DNA of 64,000 bases from Zygaena filipendulae (GCA_907165275.2 CAJRBF020000008.1:1-64000); one strand, 5' to 3'. Shown: positions 38,030-49,027, counted from the first letter of the stretch. Numbers and translations are program-made. The notes: a model not told the origin generated them from the letters alone.

Positions 38030-41000
38030 TTAAGCAGTACAACCAAATATTGTCTGATTACCCCAGGCGATGGTTGTCACCTTATCTGATTCTAACAACC
38101 GCTTATCATCATTGGCTGAAAGAGCAATTTTATTTACGGATTGAGTAAATATTTCATGCTTGATTGTTTTAAACAAAACGTTTCTTTTTCGAACGACATC
38201 ACAATTGTATAAGACATGTTTATAGTCTGATGCATGCAAATTTTTAATTACATTTCGTTTTGTTCCTTTTGCTTTTTTAATCGTTCTATCTGAAGTTTTA
38301 ATACAATAAAGCTTTGACCTTAACCCTACAAACTCCTTAACTATCTTACCACCCATTTCATCCTTAAACAACCCAGGAATCTTTTTGTTTACAATTGGCA
38401 AACCAAACTTGTTATTGTAATCGTAACTGCTAGTATCAAAATATTTTAGAAAATTCATTTTAAAATCTCTGTAAACATCTTCTGTCTGTATATTGTAAAT
38501 AAAACTATCAGTATCAGTATAACATACTTCAATACGATTTTCGTAAAATGGCTTTATTACTGAGTAATGGAAGTCATACATATGACTTTTAGAAAGTTCG
38601 AGTACAGCAAATCCAATGTAGATCGGCTTGTTTAGAACAACCCTTGAACGTTTCATTTGTATTGCTACTAGGTCGTCAGAAAATATTGATGCGCTGTGAA
38701 AATTTGGGTTGGCTATCAACTTCTCGGCACCAATAAATTTTTTTGTTTGGTTATTCATGTCTGACCACTTATTTATCAATCGTACATCTACCCATTGTTC
38801 TGTGTTTTCCAATGTTTTTCCAAATATACTATTATTTAACAACTTAAAAAAATCTTGTTCAAAAACAGATTGAGCTCTTTGACGCAGCTCAGTATTAAGG
38901 TCTATATATTGTTTTAAAAAATTACTTTGTTTGAAAGTTATAGCTCGATGGATTTTTCTTAAAACCAAACCGTGTTCTAAGCATTTTTTAAGGTGAACGT
39001 AATGAATAACGTAGTGATATTTGTCATATAAGTTGGGTATTAATTTTTTTGTTTTTCCTGTGGGAGATTTAATTTTTTCAGGACAAAATGGAAAATCATT
39101 GTGTTGGGTGTGTAAATTTGGAGGATAAAATAAATCAACCTCAAGAATAAAGCCATTTTCAGCGTCATCCGTAATGTGTACTATATTTACCTCTAACTTC
39201 TTAATTTCACTATCGCTTAAAAATCTGAAGTCTGAATGAGGTAATGTTTGACACATACTATATCCATACAAATTATTACAATCTAAATACATAATGTACG
39301 AGCTTGGCGTAGAGGGGTCAAAAGTTTCCAGATATCTATGATTAGCTTTAGCGTGTCGTTTGGAGCACATGCACACGCCACCTCTAATACCTTGTTGTAT
39401 CAAACGAAAAATTTCTAAATCACTTATAAGTTCCAACCGAACGCGAGTTTTTAAAAGCATTGCATCAAATGAAAGACTTGGTGCAGTAAGATAAAAGGCG
39501 GGATCGAGTTGATAATATTGTTTACATGTTAATCTAAAATTTTCATAGATATCAGTCAACAAAAGGACGTCTGACTCGAGATACAAATCAGTAAATTGAC
39601 CCATATTATTAATAGAAAACTCAAGCCACATCGCTCGAGCGTGTTCGTAATCTTCATCGGTAATTGACTCATTCGTAAGCGAGTTAAAAAAACGGTCTTT
39701 AGACGGTAAACAGGTATCAGCATATCGTTCCCAACTAGACATGTAATCATATGGATACACTCCTTTTCGAGTGAGCAGATTAAAGTGTTTTTCATCAGGA
39801 TAGTAAGATTTTAAGTATCTAAATTCATCCTTTTTCATGGTTGCGGCTAACTTTTCTATGCTTGTCCCCAAAAACTTGAATGAATCCACAAATCTTATTT
39901 GAAAATAATCTTGTCCAGAAATCGGAATAAACTTTGTGAAAGAAATATAGTTTTCTTTTGTTTTCGGTATTACCTTAATAGACCCAGGGGCTTTTCCTAA
40001 TTCTTTGATAAAAAGATGACAATCATAACCAGACAGGTTATGAAAGACAACAGGCAAGAACTTTGGTACTTGATATTTTAAATTACAGTAACTATGAGCA
40101 GCGCCACGGAACTGTCCTGTCAAATGACAATGATCACGAACTTTATCTACTGTTATTAGACCCTCGCAAATGTGACAAGTCTCTGCGTTCTCATAATTAT
40201 AAGCATCAGTATCAGTAAAAACCATAGGCACGTTTTTATTTAATATTTCGCTGATTTTCTTTGCATCGTCACAAATAGATTTAACAAACTTATCAGCACA
40301 ATCACGTCCTCTATATGAGGTTATGTGGTTGTATCTTGAATCTACTGTACAAACGAGGTGATAGGCAAAAGCTACAGGTACATGTCGCTGTTGAGTCACT
40401 GTAGAAGATTTTAACGGATCGGGTTCGCAACTATCGTAAGTTTCGAGCATAGCTTCAAAATCTGCATAAACAACAAAAGGAACGTTTTGCTTTCGGTCAT
40501 AATTTTTAAATTCTATAAAGGAACCTTTTGGAGGTAATTCGGTAGCCACACCTCCGCAGATATGAGAACATAACTGATCGTTCGAGTTGAAAAATTGTAA
40601 ACAATGGTCGCAAAAGTGCAATTTGTTACAATGCTTAGTAATTTGACTTCTAACAAGACGCGACAGATCCTTTATCAAACAGTAATGCGACATATCACCT
40701 TCTTCAAGATAAAGTAAATGAATAACTTTTTTGTTCAATGCGTCTGATTTGTAAAGTGGACCGACCACTAACTTCTTATCATTTAAACCGTATACAAAAA
40801 TACATATATGCGGATTGTTCTGTTCAAACCGAGCGATGTCTGAGAAACTCATTGGGAACGATAAGCCATCCACGTTCAACACGTCATTAAATTTAGGATA
40901 TGATGAAACTCTATCAGAATGACGTTGAGCAGGATACAAAGCAGCAGTTACTGACCATAAAAAACAAAAATTATCATTATTCTTTATATTTAAACAGGCT

Positions 41001-41551
41001 TTCTTTGATTTGATTAAAGCCGGCAACTCAATGAAACTTGAACCACGCAAAGGCTGGTATTTGTTTATGTTAACTTCTAAATGGGAATTATGCAAAAATG
41101 TCCAACCACTATCACGCTCTTGAAATTCACTTGCTTTTTTGATCAAACTGGTTTTTACCTCGAAAAATAAAGTATCAAGATTGCAATTTTGATAAAGAGT
41201 AAAATTTTTCGTGCCAAATGATTTTATCTCTTGGGAATCATTTTTTAACAAGAGAAAAACTCCAAAATATTCGAAATTGGCCTTGACACAGTGATGTTGC
41301 TTAAGTGACATTTCAATTAACGATTTGATTTTAGTTTGTATATGATCTAAAAAACTTTCTATTGAAGTGTGATCCTCAGAATCCGATGATGTAACTTTAT
41401 ATGAGGCTATTCTGTTGCGAAAAGCGGAATTAATTTTGAGGATACCTTCACTTAATATAGAATAATTTTTATTTTTATGATCAGTACTTCGCAAGTGACC
41501 TATCCAACGAACACGACTAACAAAAACTTTGCAATCTTCACAATAGGGCAT
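38030..41551 (-). CDS. polB: Protein-primed DNA polymerase B, Polinton 2
   Basis: 1173 residues with all motifs of Polinton 1: zinc finger, exonuclease motif I, HNH-like insert, and polymerase A, B and C. About six residue differences, none in motifs (for example T/I at residue 33, Q/H at 62, S/N at 227). Confidence 0.96.
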   Translation of the reverse strand: MPYCEDCKVFVSRVRWIGHLRSTDHKNKNYSILSEGILKINSAFRNRIASYKVTSSDSEDHTSIESFLDHIQTKIKSLIEMSLKQHHCVKANFEYFGVFLLLKNDSQEIKSFGTKNFTLYQNCNLDTLFFEVKTSLIKKASEFQERDSGWTFLHNSHLEVNINKYQPLRGSSFIELPALIKSKKACLNIKNNDNFCFLWSVTAALYPAQRHSDRVSSYPKFNDVLNVDGLSFPMSFSDIARFEQNNPHICIFVYGLNDKKLVVGPLYKSDALNKKVIHLLYLEEGDMSHYCLIKDLSRLVRSQITKHCNKLHFCDHCLQFFNSNDQLCSHICGGVATELPPKGSFIEFKNYDRKQNVPFVVYADFEAMLETYDSCEPDPLKSSTVTQQRHVPVAFAYHLVCTVDSRYNHITSYRGRDCADKFVKSICDDAKKISEILNKNVPMVFTDTDAYNYENAETCHICEGLITVDKVRDHCHLTGQFRGAAHSYCNLKYQVPKFLPVVFHNLSGYDCHLFIKELGKAPGSIKVIPKTKENYISFTKFIPISGQDYFQIRFVDSFKFLGTSIEKLAATMKKDEFRYLKSYYPDEKHFNLLTRKGVYPYDYMSSWERYADTCLPSKDRFFNSLTNESITDEDYEHARAMWLEFSINNMGQFTDLYLESDVLLLTDIYENFRLTCKQYYQLDPAFYLTAPSLSFDAMLLKTRVRLELISDLEIFRLIQQGIRGGVCMCSKRHAKANHRYLETFDPSTPSSYIMYLDCNNLYGYSMCQTLPHSDFRFLSDSEIKKLEVNIVHITDDAENGFILEVDLFYPPNLHTQHNDFPFCPEKIKSPTGKTKKLIPNLYDKYHYVIHYVHLKKCLEHGLVLRKIHRAITFKQSNFLKQYIDLNTELRQRAQSVFEQDFFKLLNNSIFGKTLENTEQWVDVRLINKWSDMNNQTKKFIGAEKLIANPNFHSASIFSDDLVAIQMKRSRVVLNKPIYIGFAVLELSKSHMYDFHYSVIKPFYENRIEVCYTDTDSFIYNIQTEDVYRDFKMNFLKYFDTSSYDYNNKFGLPIVNKKIPGLFKDEMGGKIVKEFVGLRSKLYCIKTSDRTIKKAKGTKRNVIKNLHASDYKHVLYNCDVVRKRNVLFKTIKHEIFTQSVNKIALSANDDKRLLESDKVTTIAWGNQTIFGCTA

Positions 41552-41655
41552 TATGTTAAATTACTATGAATGACACTAAAAACTAAAACTAAATGGAGAT
41601 ACTTCGCAGAAGCTTGTGAAATAAATACAGTGTAGGTAAAAATAATTTAAATTAT

Positions 41656-42657
41656 CTACCTTATTAAACCTTTGTCACTAAAAAATACAGGTTCGCTATC
41701 AGTAAACAGCTCGTGTGCTTTGTGCATAAACTTTTGCAAGGCTCCCCATTGCGAAGTATCCCGATTTAATTTTAATTTCAAAGCCACTTGCGCTGACCGC
41801 CACCGTTGATCTGGCTGTGCGGTCGCAGCCTCTTCAGTATTATAAACTCGTACCTCTATATAAAAATCTCCTTCCAGATGTTTATCCCGGCGAACTTTCC
41901 CGCCGGGGACTCGAGTGCTGAGGTAGGTCTGGAGGCCGGTGTTGGTAGACAACTTATTTGTTTGTTTTGTCACCGGCTCCAGACCGAAGAGGCCTCGTTC
42001 GTATTCCGAGCTGTCAAAAAATAAAATAAAAAAATGTTACACAACTTAAGCGATATTACCCATTAACTACCTAAAAGTCTAAAAGATAAATAATGAACAA
42101 GTTAAATTTTAAAATCATTTTTTTAGTTTGTAACTTATAATAAATAAGTTGGTTCACAGTAACCGGTTAATAAGGCTACTGCTGTATAAAATATATAGGA
42201 ATGTATAGTATAAAACACTCAAGCCACTACAAAAATTGTCGTGGTTCGATAGCAAACAGATGGACAACACGGCATAACACACAAGAAATAAAGTTCAAAA
42301 CAGACATTTCAAAATACTAATAGGTATTCAATGTAAAATTTCTATTTACCCACCTCGTTGAGGTCGACGCACTCCTGCTGTCGCTGCTGCGGCTACTGGT
42401 GTCAGGCTTCTTTTTGGATCTGTAAAATACATTTTAATTTTTCATTACTAAATGTTAAAGACAACTATTGCATAAATCCCCCAGTGCAACATCATATTAA
42501 ACTAAAAAATCTTATTTAACAGTGCATAAACAAATCTTACCTAACCGACAATGCCGAAGCCTCTAGCGCTCTTTTCGGTGCCCTTTTTTTTGGCTTTTCT
42601 ACCGGCGCGGCAGCCACTGCACCCTGGATCTCATCCGATGAATACTCAATATCCGAC
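41656..42657 (-). CDS. Intron-containing Polinton gene, intact-looking copy
   Basis: Exons on the minus strand are 42657-42541, 42419-42354 and 42010-41656, all with GT-AG borders. With 8 A residues in the first of these exons the three join in one continuous frame, ending at 41656. The product has an acidic then Lys-rich start, a Ser/Arg stretch and a C-terminal part ending in FFSDKGLIR. I cannot name it. A weak likeness of ERGLFGLEP to HP1 proteins was considered and dropped. An upstream exon with the ATG (near 42920) is not resolved. Confidence 0.6.
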
Positions 42658-42999
42658 CTGAAATTTAAAACATTATTTGTTATAACTTTTATTTAATTTT
42701 TTTTTATAGTACACAACACATATGACATGTTCTTAAACACATTTTATCTTGCCAAATAATATAAATCAGATGCGTATCCTAAATTATGTGTACCTAATTT
42801 GTTAACACAATGACTTTACAACAACTTCACACAATAACTTTAAAAACATAATATAGAACCTCCAAATTATTCTCAATAAATTAGAATAAAATGTAAATAA
42901 TGCAAGTACTTACGTACATTTTTGATTTATCCTTACTGCGTCGATGCACTTTAATCAAGAGATGAATTAATTATAATGCCATTTAATTGACACCCGTGT

Positions 43000-43006
43000 T
43001 TTTATA
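43000..43006 (-). promoter_or_regulatory. TATA box for spliced gene, Polinton 2
   Basis: TATAAAA on the minus strand, at the same offset from the first donor site as in Polinton 1. The remaining DNA to the IAP gene (43007-43382) shows no gene. Confidence 0.45.
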
Positions 43007-43382
43007 GAGCAAAAAAAACATAATAAGCAAAATGTCTTTACCACAGATGATGGAACGAACTAGATATGGCATCGAGCGTAACGTAACGAATTCGGTAAAT
43101 ACGTGTACCTACTTACTACTTTTTCATGAACACATTGATTTGCGTTATACGATTGCAGAATAAAAGTAGATTTTCGAAATATAACCAAAATTCAAACCTC
43201 AAAAAGAGTAACTAAGTATTTGTTCCTTGAAATAAAAATATGCACACGAGCATTTGTGTTTATAATTTCCGCTGATATCCCCTCCACGCCTCTTTCTATT
43301 ATTTACCTACCATAAACCGCACCGACTGCCCCGACAAACTTTGAGCGCGACTCATTTGTATACAGCATACTACACCGATAAG

Positions 43383-43964
43383 ATGGCGCACGAACGGCAA
43401 ACTCCTAGCGCCATGTCGAGTGAGGAGGAACGTTTAAAATCATTTGTAAATTGGCCACTGGCATACTTGTCACCGGAAAGTTTGGCAAAAAGTGGTTTCT
43501 ATTTCATAGGTCGCGGTGACGAAGTGCGTTGTGCGTTCTGCAATGTCGAGATAATGAATTGGTTGCAACTCGACGAACCTGACCAAGAACACAGGCGGTG
43601 GTCACCGCGGTGTCCACTATTTCGCTCCATTGCTGATACATCATTTGATCGCGACGAGTGCGGCATGTTCGGTGCAGACACCAATTATATAGACCCCCAC
43701 GTTAAGACGCTTAGGGAACATGCGCAAAAAGAGCACCACCACAACAACGTTGTCGTCAACACCACTACGCAAGTTCCTTACGAAACTGACGAGAAAATGT
43801 GCCAGGTAGACAAGTGTTGTAAAGTTTGTTTCGATGAAGAGTGCAATGTATGTTTGACGCCGTGCGGACATGTGGTTGCATGCGCCGCGTGTAGTTTTTC
43901 TATTCACAATTGTCCAGTGTGTAGACGTCCTATTGTAAATGTTGTAAGGTTGTATTTCTCTTGA
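43383..43964 (+). CDS. iap: IAP (BIR plus RING), Polinton 2
   Basis: 193 residues from the ATG at 43383. An ATG at 43341 would add 14 residues, but that extension is not kept in Polinton 1. All zinc ligands of BIR and RING are conserved. About five residue differences from Polinton 1 (N/K at 19, Y/F at 52, I/M, A/V, H/Y in the linker). Confidence 0.93.
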   Translation: MAHERQTPSAMSSEEERLKSFVNWPLAYLSPESLAKSGFYFIGRGDEVRCAFCNVEIMNWLQLDEPDQEHRRWSPRCPLFRSIADTSFDRDECGMFGADTNYIDPHVKTLREHAQKEHHHNNVVVNTTTQVPYETDEKMCQVDKCCKVCFDEECNVCLTPCGHVVACAACSFSIHNCPVCRRPIVNVVRLYFS

Positions 43965-45838
43965 ATGAAAAACAATAATTTAAAGTATTTTTTTGGTAAA
44001 TACCTGTTATGACATTTTTGTTTGGATTAAACACGCTAAATATTTATTATCGTTGTGTGTATTATTTATTCCCGATGTACATTGAATTACGTTATGCGAT
44101 TGCAGAATACAAGTATATTTTTCGAAATATAACCGAAAATTGAAACTTCAAAAATGTAAATGTACCTACTTGTTAAAATAAAATTTCAAACTTATTAAGG
44201 AATGGACTAGATTCATAAGTTTCTCATCAATATGCCGCATCTATTATGTGTCGAGTGCAATGGTTCAATTATTTCCATTGTAACAAGTTACTGCATGCCA
44301 AGCAAATACTTACTTATCGGTATCACCAATGATACTATTCTCATGTATTACTACTACCAGTTATTTCCTCGGTTTCGCTCACATGAATTCCAAACTCTCT
44401 CAGACATTTTTTTTTTACGGAATGATAAGTAGGTATGGCATTTTTGAACCCAAAGTATAAGTAGGTAGGTATATCAAATTTTATGAAAAACCTTTCAACA
44501 ATTCTGAAGATTGTTTGGATGGATAGAGATAAAAAAATATAGAACATTTAAATGGTTATTAATGTTTTTACAAATGCAAATAACACTCAGTTGAGTTTTT
44601 TAGAACAGAGTTATCTCGATATTACAGACAGAAAATCGTATTTTAGTTATATTTAGATCCAACTTGATGGGAAAGCGACGGCGCGCGATGACATTTCAGC
44701 GAATTTTATAAATAATAAACATGCGCGGACCGTGGAACCGTGGTGATCAGCACTTTAGAGTTATGAGAACAATAAGTATACGTACTGATTGCAGAAACAG
44801 TACCTACAAACGATAAGTGCTTGAAGTCATAAAAATTATATTTTTTACCTCTTAAATATATTATAAGCAAATATTTTTTGTAAACCGCGGGAAATAGTTC
44901 CAGCTTTAAGAACTCGTTATCACTGTCATAATTTCCAAATAGACCAAAATTCATGAGTTTTCGTATTTCGTTTTTCTACATAATAATTTATGTTTTGCGT
45001 TAAATTCTCAGATTAACTGTATGTTTATTAATGCAACGTAATAAAGACATACATGAACCATTTAAACAGAAACATGTGTGGTTATTACATATTTGCTAAC
45101 CGTACCGAATGTCAAAGGTAAGTAAAAAAATAAAGATAAGTAGTAAGCGAAGCGAAGGGAAACATACAGTACAGTACAGTCTCTGCTGTTGCGATTTAGA
45201 CATTGCGAGTGCTTAGAATCTTTGTGTTCACTGCGTAAAGTTATGGTGTCCTCGAGTCAATCTGATCACAAAATATGTGCTTTATTTATAACTCAGTGAC
45301 GACTTGAGCAATCTAGCCCTAGTTTCTGATTTACAGAAGATCGTTGAGCCAATCTGGTGCCGAATTTGATTCGGCGACGACTTGAGCAATCTAGCCTGAA
45401 AATCTGAAACTTTGAAGATCGTTGAGCCAATCTGGTACTGAGTTTAAATATATGCTTCAACATTAACTGTGGAGAGACACCTGACAATATAGTGAACATA
45501 ATAGTTTCTAACATAAGTATAATTCAATTATTAAATTCAAAGTTTTTACGTATAACTTGTATGTGCTTATGTGTGATGAAAATACTTAATAGTTCACATG
45601 ATGGTTCCGCGGTACAGGCAGATAGTTCAGGTATGTTTTTATTTATTCATAATTTGGTAACTAAACATGCAAACGGGTTATTATTGTTTGTTTTTTGTTG
45701 TACGATCGACATGTGAATCTTTGCATGATCCATATGACAGATACATTTTTTAAATCAGTATATTATAATAATTATTGTTTTCACCGCTCCTGGCGAAAGA
45801 ACGACATTCGTTGTTTTGTTGCATGGTTGATCAAATAA
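43965..45838. other. Polinton 2 right subterminal region
   Basis: No convincing gene. A weak 82-codon leftward frame (44954-44706) is also open in Polinton 3 but varies in sequence. At about 45297-45450 two units of a 78-bp repeat (an AGATTGGCTCAACGATCTTC-type block) flank the small palindrome GCCGAAT/ATTCGGC. Polinton 3 has this whole block twice. Confidence 0.6.
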
Positions 45839-45976
45839 ATGATCGATCCGACAAGTGAATCATTTTGATTGGTATATATTGTATGGTCTGGACCATCGGA
45901 GTGATTTCGCGAGCGAGCACGTGCTCGCTCATTGCGAAAGAACGAAGTGGTCCAGAACATACAATATATACCTACT
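45839..45976 (-). repeat. Polinton 2 right terminal inverted repeat
   Basis: Inverted match to 28986-29123, ending CCTACT. Similarity to the left side stops at GATCGATCAT, which sets the 138-bp length. Confidence 0.93.
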
Positions 45977-45982
45977 AACAAT
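45977..45982. repeat. Target-site duplication AACAAT, right
   Basis: Exact partner of 28980-28985. Confidence 0.9.
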
Positions 45983-46390
45983 AATAACGCAAATTACGTT
46001 ATTAACATATGTTTAGCTGCTGTACTATTAAAATAACATGATATATATTTGGGTAAAACTAGGAACGTTTTGTATGACACACAACATTCTGGTAGTTTTG
46101 TTCTTATAGTGAAGACCTTTTCATATTATTTAATTAATGACGAAAAGTGTTAATTTGTGGTATTTAAATTCTTTTTAAACGTAGAATTAAAAATGTGAAG
46201 TGTTTAAATGGAGCAGAGCAACAAAACGTGAGTTAATTTATTATTGTCACAGTTTTTCCATTCCAAAATTTTTTTATGTTTAAAACATTTGAAATCAGCG
46301 GTTTATAATTTCTTTCATTATCAGCACATTCATTATTTTTTTAATAAGTTTCTGCATTCGTTATTTACTTTTACTTCAATTTTTTTGGCA
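45983..46390. other. AT-rich flank of Polinton 2
   Basis: No gene or repeat recognised between the target duplication and the minisatellite. Confidence 0.4.
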
Positions 46391-46855
46391 TTCGGTGAGA
46401 GAATCTTACCAAGGGTCTCTCAGAAGTTACTTACCATGGGGCTTCAGCCGAACGTGTTTAGGTAGGACATTCGGTGAGAGAATCTTACCATGGGTCTCTC
46501 AGAAGTTACTTACCACGGGGCTTCAGCCGAATACGTTAGGTTACACTTTCGGTGAGAGAATCTTACCACGGGTCTCTCAGAAGTTACTTACCATGGGGCT
46601 TCAGCCGAAGGTGTTTAGGTAGGACATTCGGTGAGAGAATCTTACCATGGGTCTCTCAGAAGTTACTTACCACGGGGCTTCAGCCGAATACGTTAGGTTA
46701 CACTTTCGGTGAGAGAATCTTACCACGGGTCTCTCAGAAGTTACTTACCATGGGGCTTCAGCCGAAGGTGTTTAGGCAGGACATTCGGTGAGAGAATCTT
46801 ACCATGGGTCTCTCAGAAGTTACTTACCACGGGGCTTCAGCCGGATGTGTTAGCT
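46391..46855 (+). repeat. Minisatellite with dimeric higher-order structure
   Basis: Six units of 78-79 bp start at 46391, 46470, 46548, 46627, 46705 and 46784. After a divergent first unit they alternate between two types, told apart by CCATGG against CCACGG at two sites and by the spacer after GCTTCAGCCGAA. The repeat period is therefore about 157 bp. Frames across it are artefacts. Confidence 0.92.
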
Positions 46856-46959
46856 AACAATTTTTGTATTAAAATATGAACGCTGGTAATTGAAAGAAAA
46901 TATGAACGGCCCATTCTGTATTTATCCGTTCTCTGATCACATGATTATAGTGTCATTCG

Positions 46960-47057
46960 TAGTGTATTATTGGGCATTCTGCAACCCAGAGTGAGCGCAG
47001 CGAACGGTCGGTAGCGAAGCGGACGACTGGGGGGCCAGAATGCCCAATAATACACTA
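46960..47057. repeat. 98-bp foldback with 22-bp arms
   Basis: TAGTGTATTATTGGGCATTC(TG) is mirrored at 47036-47057. The core contains AGCGAACGG and AGCGAAGCGG. It lies at the 5' edge of the Bel-Pao coding remnant, so it is either a small insertion or the junction of a deletion. Unassigned DNA lies between the minisatellite and this (46856-46959). Confidence 0.8.
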
Positions 47058-48755
47058 CTCTCATTAAGATTACAAATTAAAGATTGTACATACTGGTGCG
47101 ACTCCACCATTGTTTTGGGTTGGATAAAGTCCACTAAAAGTCATTTATTGAAACCATTTGTTTTTAATAGAATACAAGAAATTCTCAGCGTATCAGAACC
47201 GTTTATGTGGCGGTATGTACCGACGAACTTGAACCCAGCTGATATCGGGTCACATGGTGCAGACGTTGAACAATTAAATACCTGTAGTTTGTGGTGGTTC
47301 GGTCCGACCTTTCTGTCGCAGGATGAATCACAGTGGCCTATTCAACCAACTACGGTGGAGGAGTCGGACTTACCTGAATTTAAAATACAATGTCATATTT
47401 CATTAGAGGAAATTGACCATTTTACCTACTATTCTGAGTTCATAAAGCGCTTCTCCAACTTTGGTAAATTACAAAGAGTTGTTGCCTATGTTCACCGTTT
47501 CATACATAATTATTTTAATCAAAATAATAGACGTACTGGTTGTCTAACAGTTAATGAACTTGATTCATCTTTACATATATTATGTAACTTTGCACAGCGA
47601 GAAACATTCTCAGGAGAATACAACATTTTAAAAAATAATAAAGAGTTACCTAAAAAACATAAATTACTTAATCTAAACCCGTTTTTTGATACCAACATTA
47701 ACTTAATTCGAGTTGGAGGCAGACTGTCGAATTCTTGTTACGATTATGATACTAAGCATCCTATTTTGCTCCACTCGTCACATCATATCACAACATTAAT
47801 CTTTCTTTATTATCACACACTAACCATGCACTCTGGTCCACAATTACTCTTAGCTACCACACGACACAAGTACTGGGTAATCGGTGGTAGAAATCTTGCC
47901 AGAAAAATCGTTCACAAATGTGTTAAATGCTGCCGTTGGTTAGGGAAAACTAAACAACCTATAATGGGCAATCTCCCTAAACAACGACTGCACACTGATT
48001 TCCCATTTTCTAACACAGCCGTAGACTACGCCGGACCCATTATGATACTGAACCGAAAGGGTAGGGGTAGTAAATTAATAAAAGCATATCTACGCATATT
48101 TGTTTGCTTAGCTGTAAAGGCAATACATATTGAGATTGTGACTGACCTGAGTAGTGATACCTTTCTAGCAGCTTTAAATAGATTTATAGCCCGAAGAGGC
48201 AAGCCCGCCAACATTTTCTCGGACAACGGGACGAATTTTGTAGGCGCGTGCAACGAATTATCTAAATTCTTAAAACAAAATTTTGATAGCATTGTTTCTA
48301 AAACTTCGGAAATGTCTTCAGATCCTATGGATCTTGTAGCCCTTACCCCTTCACATTTTTTGATTGGACGAACGTTTACGTCAATACCGTCCCCTCAAGC
48401 AGAAGAAACGACTTCTTTGCATACCCTATCACGTTACATGAGAATTCAGCATCTGAAAGCCCATTTTTCGAACCGGTTTTACAAAGAGTACATCACAGAG
48501 TTACAGAACAGACAAAAATGGAACTCTCGAGGAGCACAACTTGAACCTGGCGAAATGGTGTTGGTTAAGGACGACCGACTACCTCCTAACCAATGGCTAC
48601 TAGGACGCGTGAGAAGCGTTCACCCTGGCACTGATGGTGTGGCCCGCGTTGCTGACGTACTTACCACTTCGGGCATTTTGCGACGAGCCTACAACAGATT
48701 ATGCCCACTTCCAGTAATGGAGAAGAACTTCGTCCTTGGGGTGGCAGCATGTTGA
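47058..48755 (+). pseudogene. Bel-Pao polyprotein fragment: RNase H end and integrase with deletion
   Basis: It begins in RNase H (DCTYWCDSTIVLGWI, PADIGSHG), then the integrase zinc-binding region (HKCVKCCRW) and core (TDFPFSNTAVDYAGP, FSDNGTNFVGA). After KFLKQNFDSIV the frame jumps to SSDPMDLVALTPSHFLIG. The segment that should carry the third catalytic Glu (family motif around PHFGGLWEA) is missing, about 100 residues. Gag, protease and reverse transcriptase are absent. The frame stays open, so the deletion is in phase. It is non-functional as an integrase. Confidence 0.9.
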
Positions 48756-48980
48756 CGACTTGCATGCGTGCTTTATTCATATAGCACACAAGCATACGAC
48801 GATGCTACGGATCGGCAGGACACCGCTGACTTCATCGCCCCACTACTTGATCATACGGCTTGAGTCAGAGCACACGGCTCATGTTATATTTACTGTACTT
48901 GCTAAAATCTGCATTAAAAGTAACTTATTTACTTAGTTTTTGTCTTTAATTTATACAACCGCGACTGGACAGGCCACACA
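48750..48980 (+). repeat. Bel-Pao 3' LTR (probable)
   Basis: It begins TGTTGACGAC after the purine/G-rich stretch CCTTGGGGTGGCAGCA and is taken to end at CACACA (48980). The pol stop lies inside it. The right border is uncertain, as no second LTR is visible. Confidence 0.55.
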
Positions 48981-48997
48981 CGATTATAGTTCCTCGC

Positions 48998-49016
48998 AAA
49001 AAAAAAAAAAAAAAAA
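48998..49016 (+). repeat. Poly(A) run of 19
   Basis: It lies between the Bel-Pao LTR and the polymerase fragment. It may be the tail of a retroposed sequence or a repair filler. Confidence 0.7.
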
Positions 49017-49027
49017 CAATGTCAATG

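Larger units (their letters stand above)
28986..45976 (+). mobile_element. Polinton 2, complete element (16,991 bp)
   Basis: It starts AGTAGGTATATA and ends with the inverse complement, flanked by AACAAT on both sides. The virion block reads rightward from 29637 to 36670. The polymerase and spliced gene read leftward. The IAP gene reads rightward at 43383. All major frames are open except for an early stop in the fibre-like gene. It is colinear with Polinton 1 in reverse. Confidence 0.97.

Noticed and set aside
43341..43382. Longer IAP N-terminus in Polinton 2
   Set aside because: The upstream ATG is not maintained in Polinton 1; the ATG shared by both copies is used.
44706..44954. 82-codon frame in the subterminal region as a gene
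   Set aside because: Differences from Polinton 3 are mostly replacements, with no motif and no promoter.
46244..46791. Frames across the minisatellite
   Set aside because: Direct result of the repeat; no non-repeat coding sequence.
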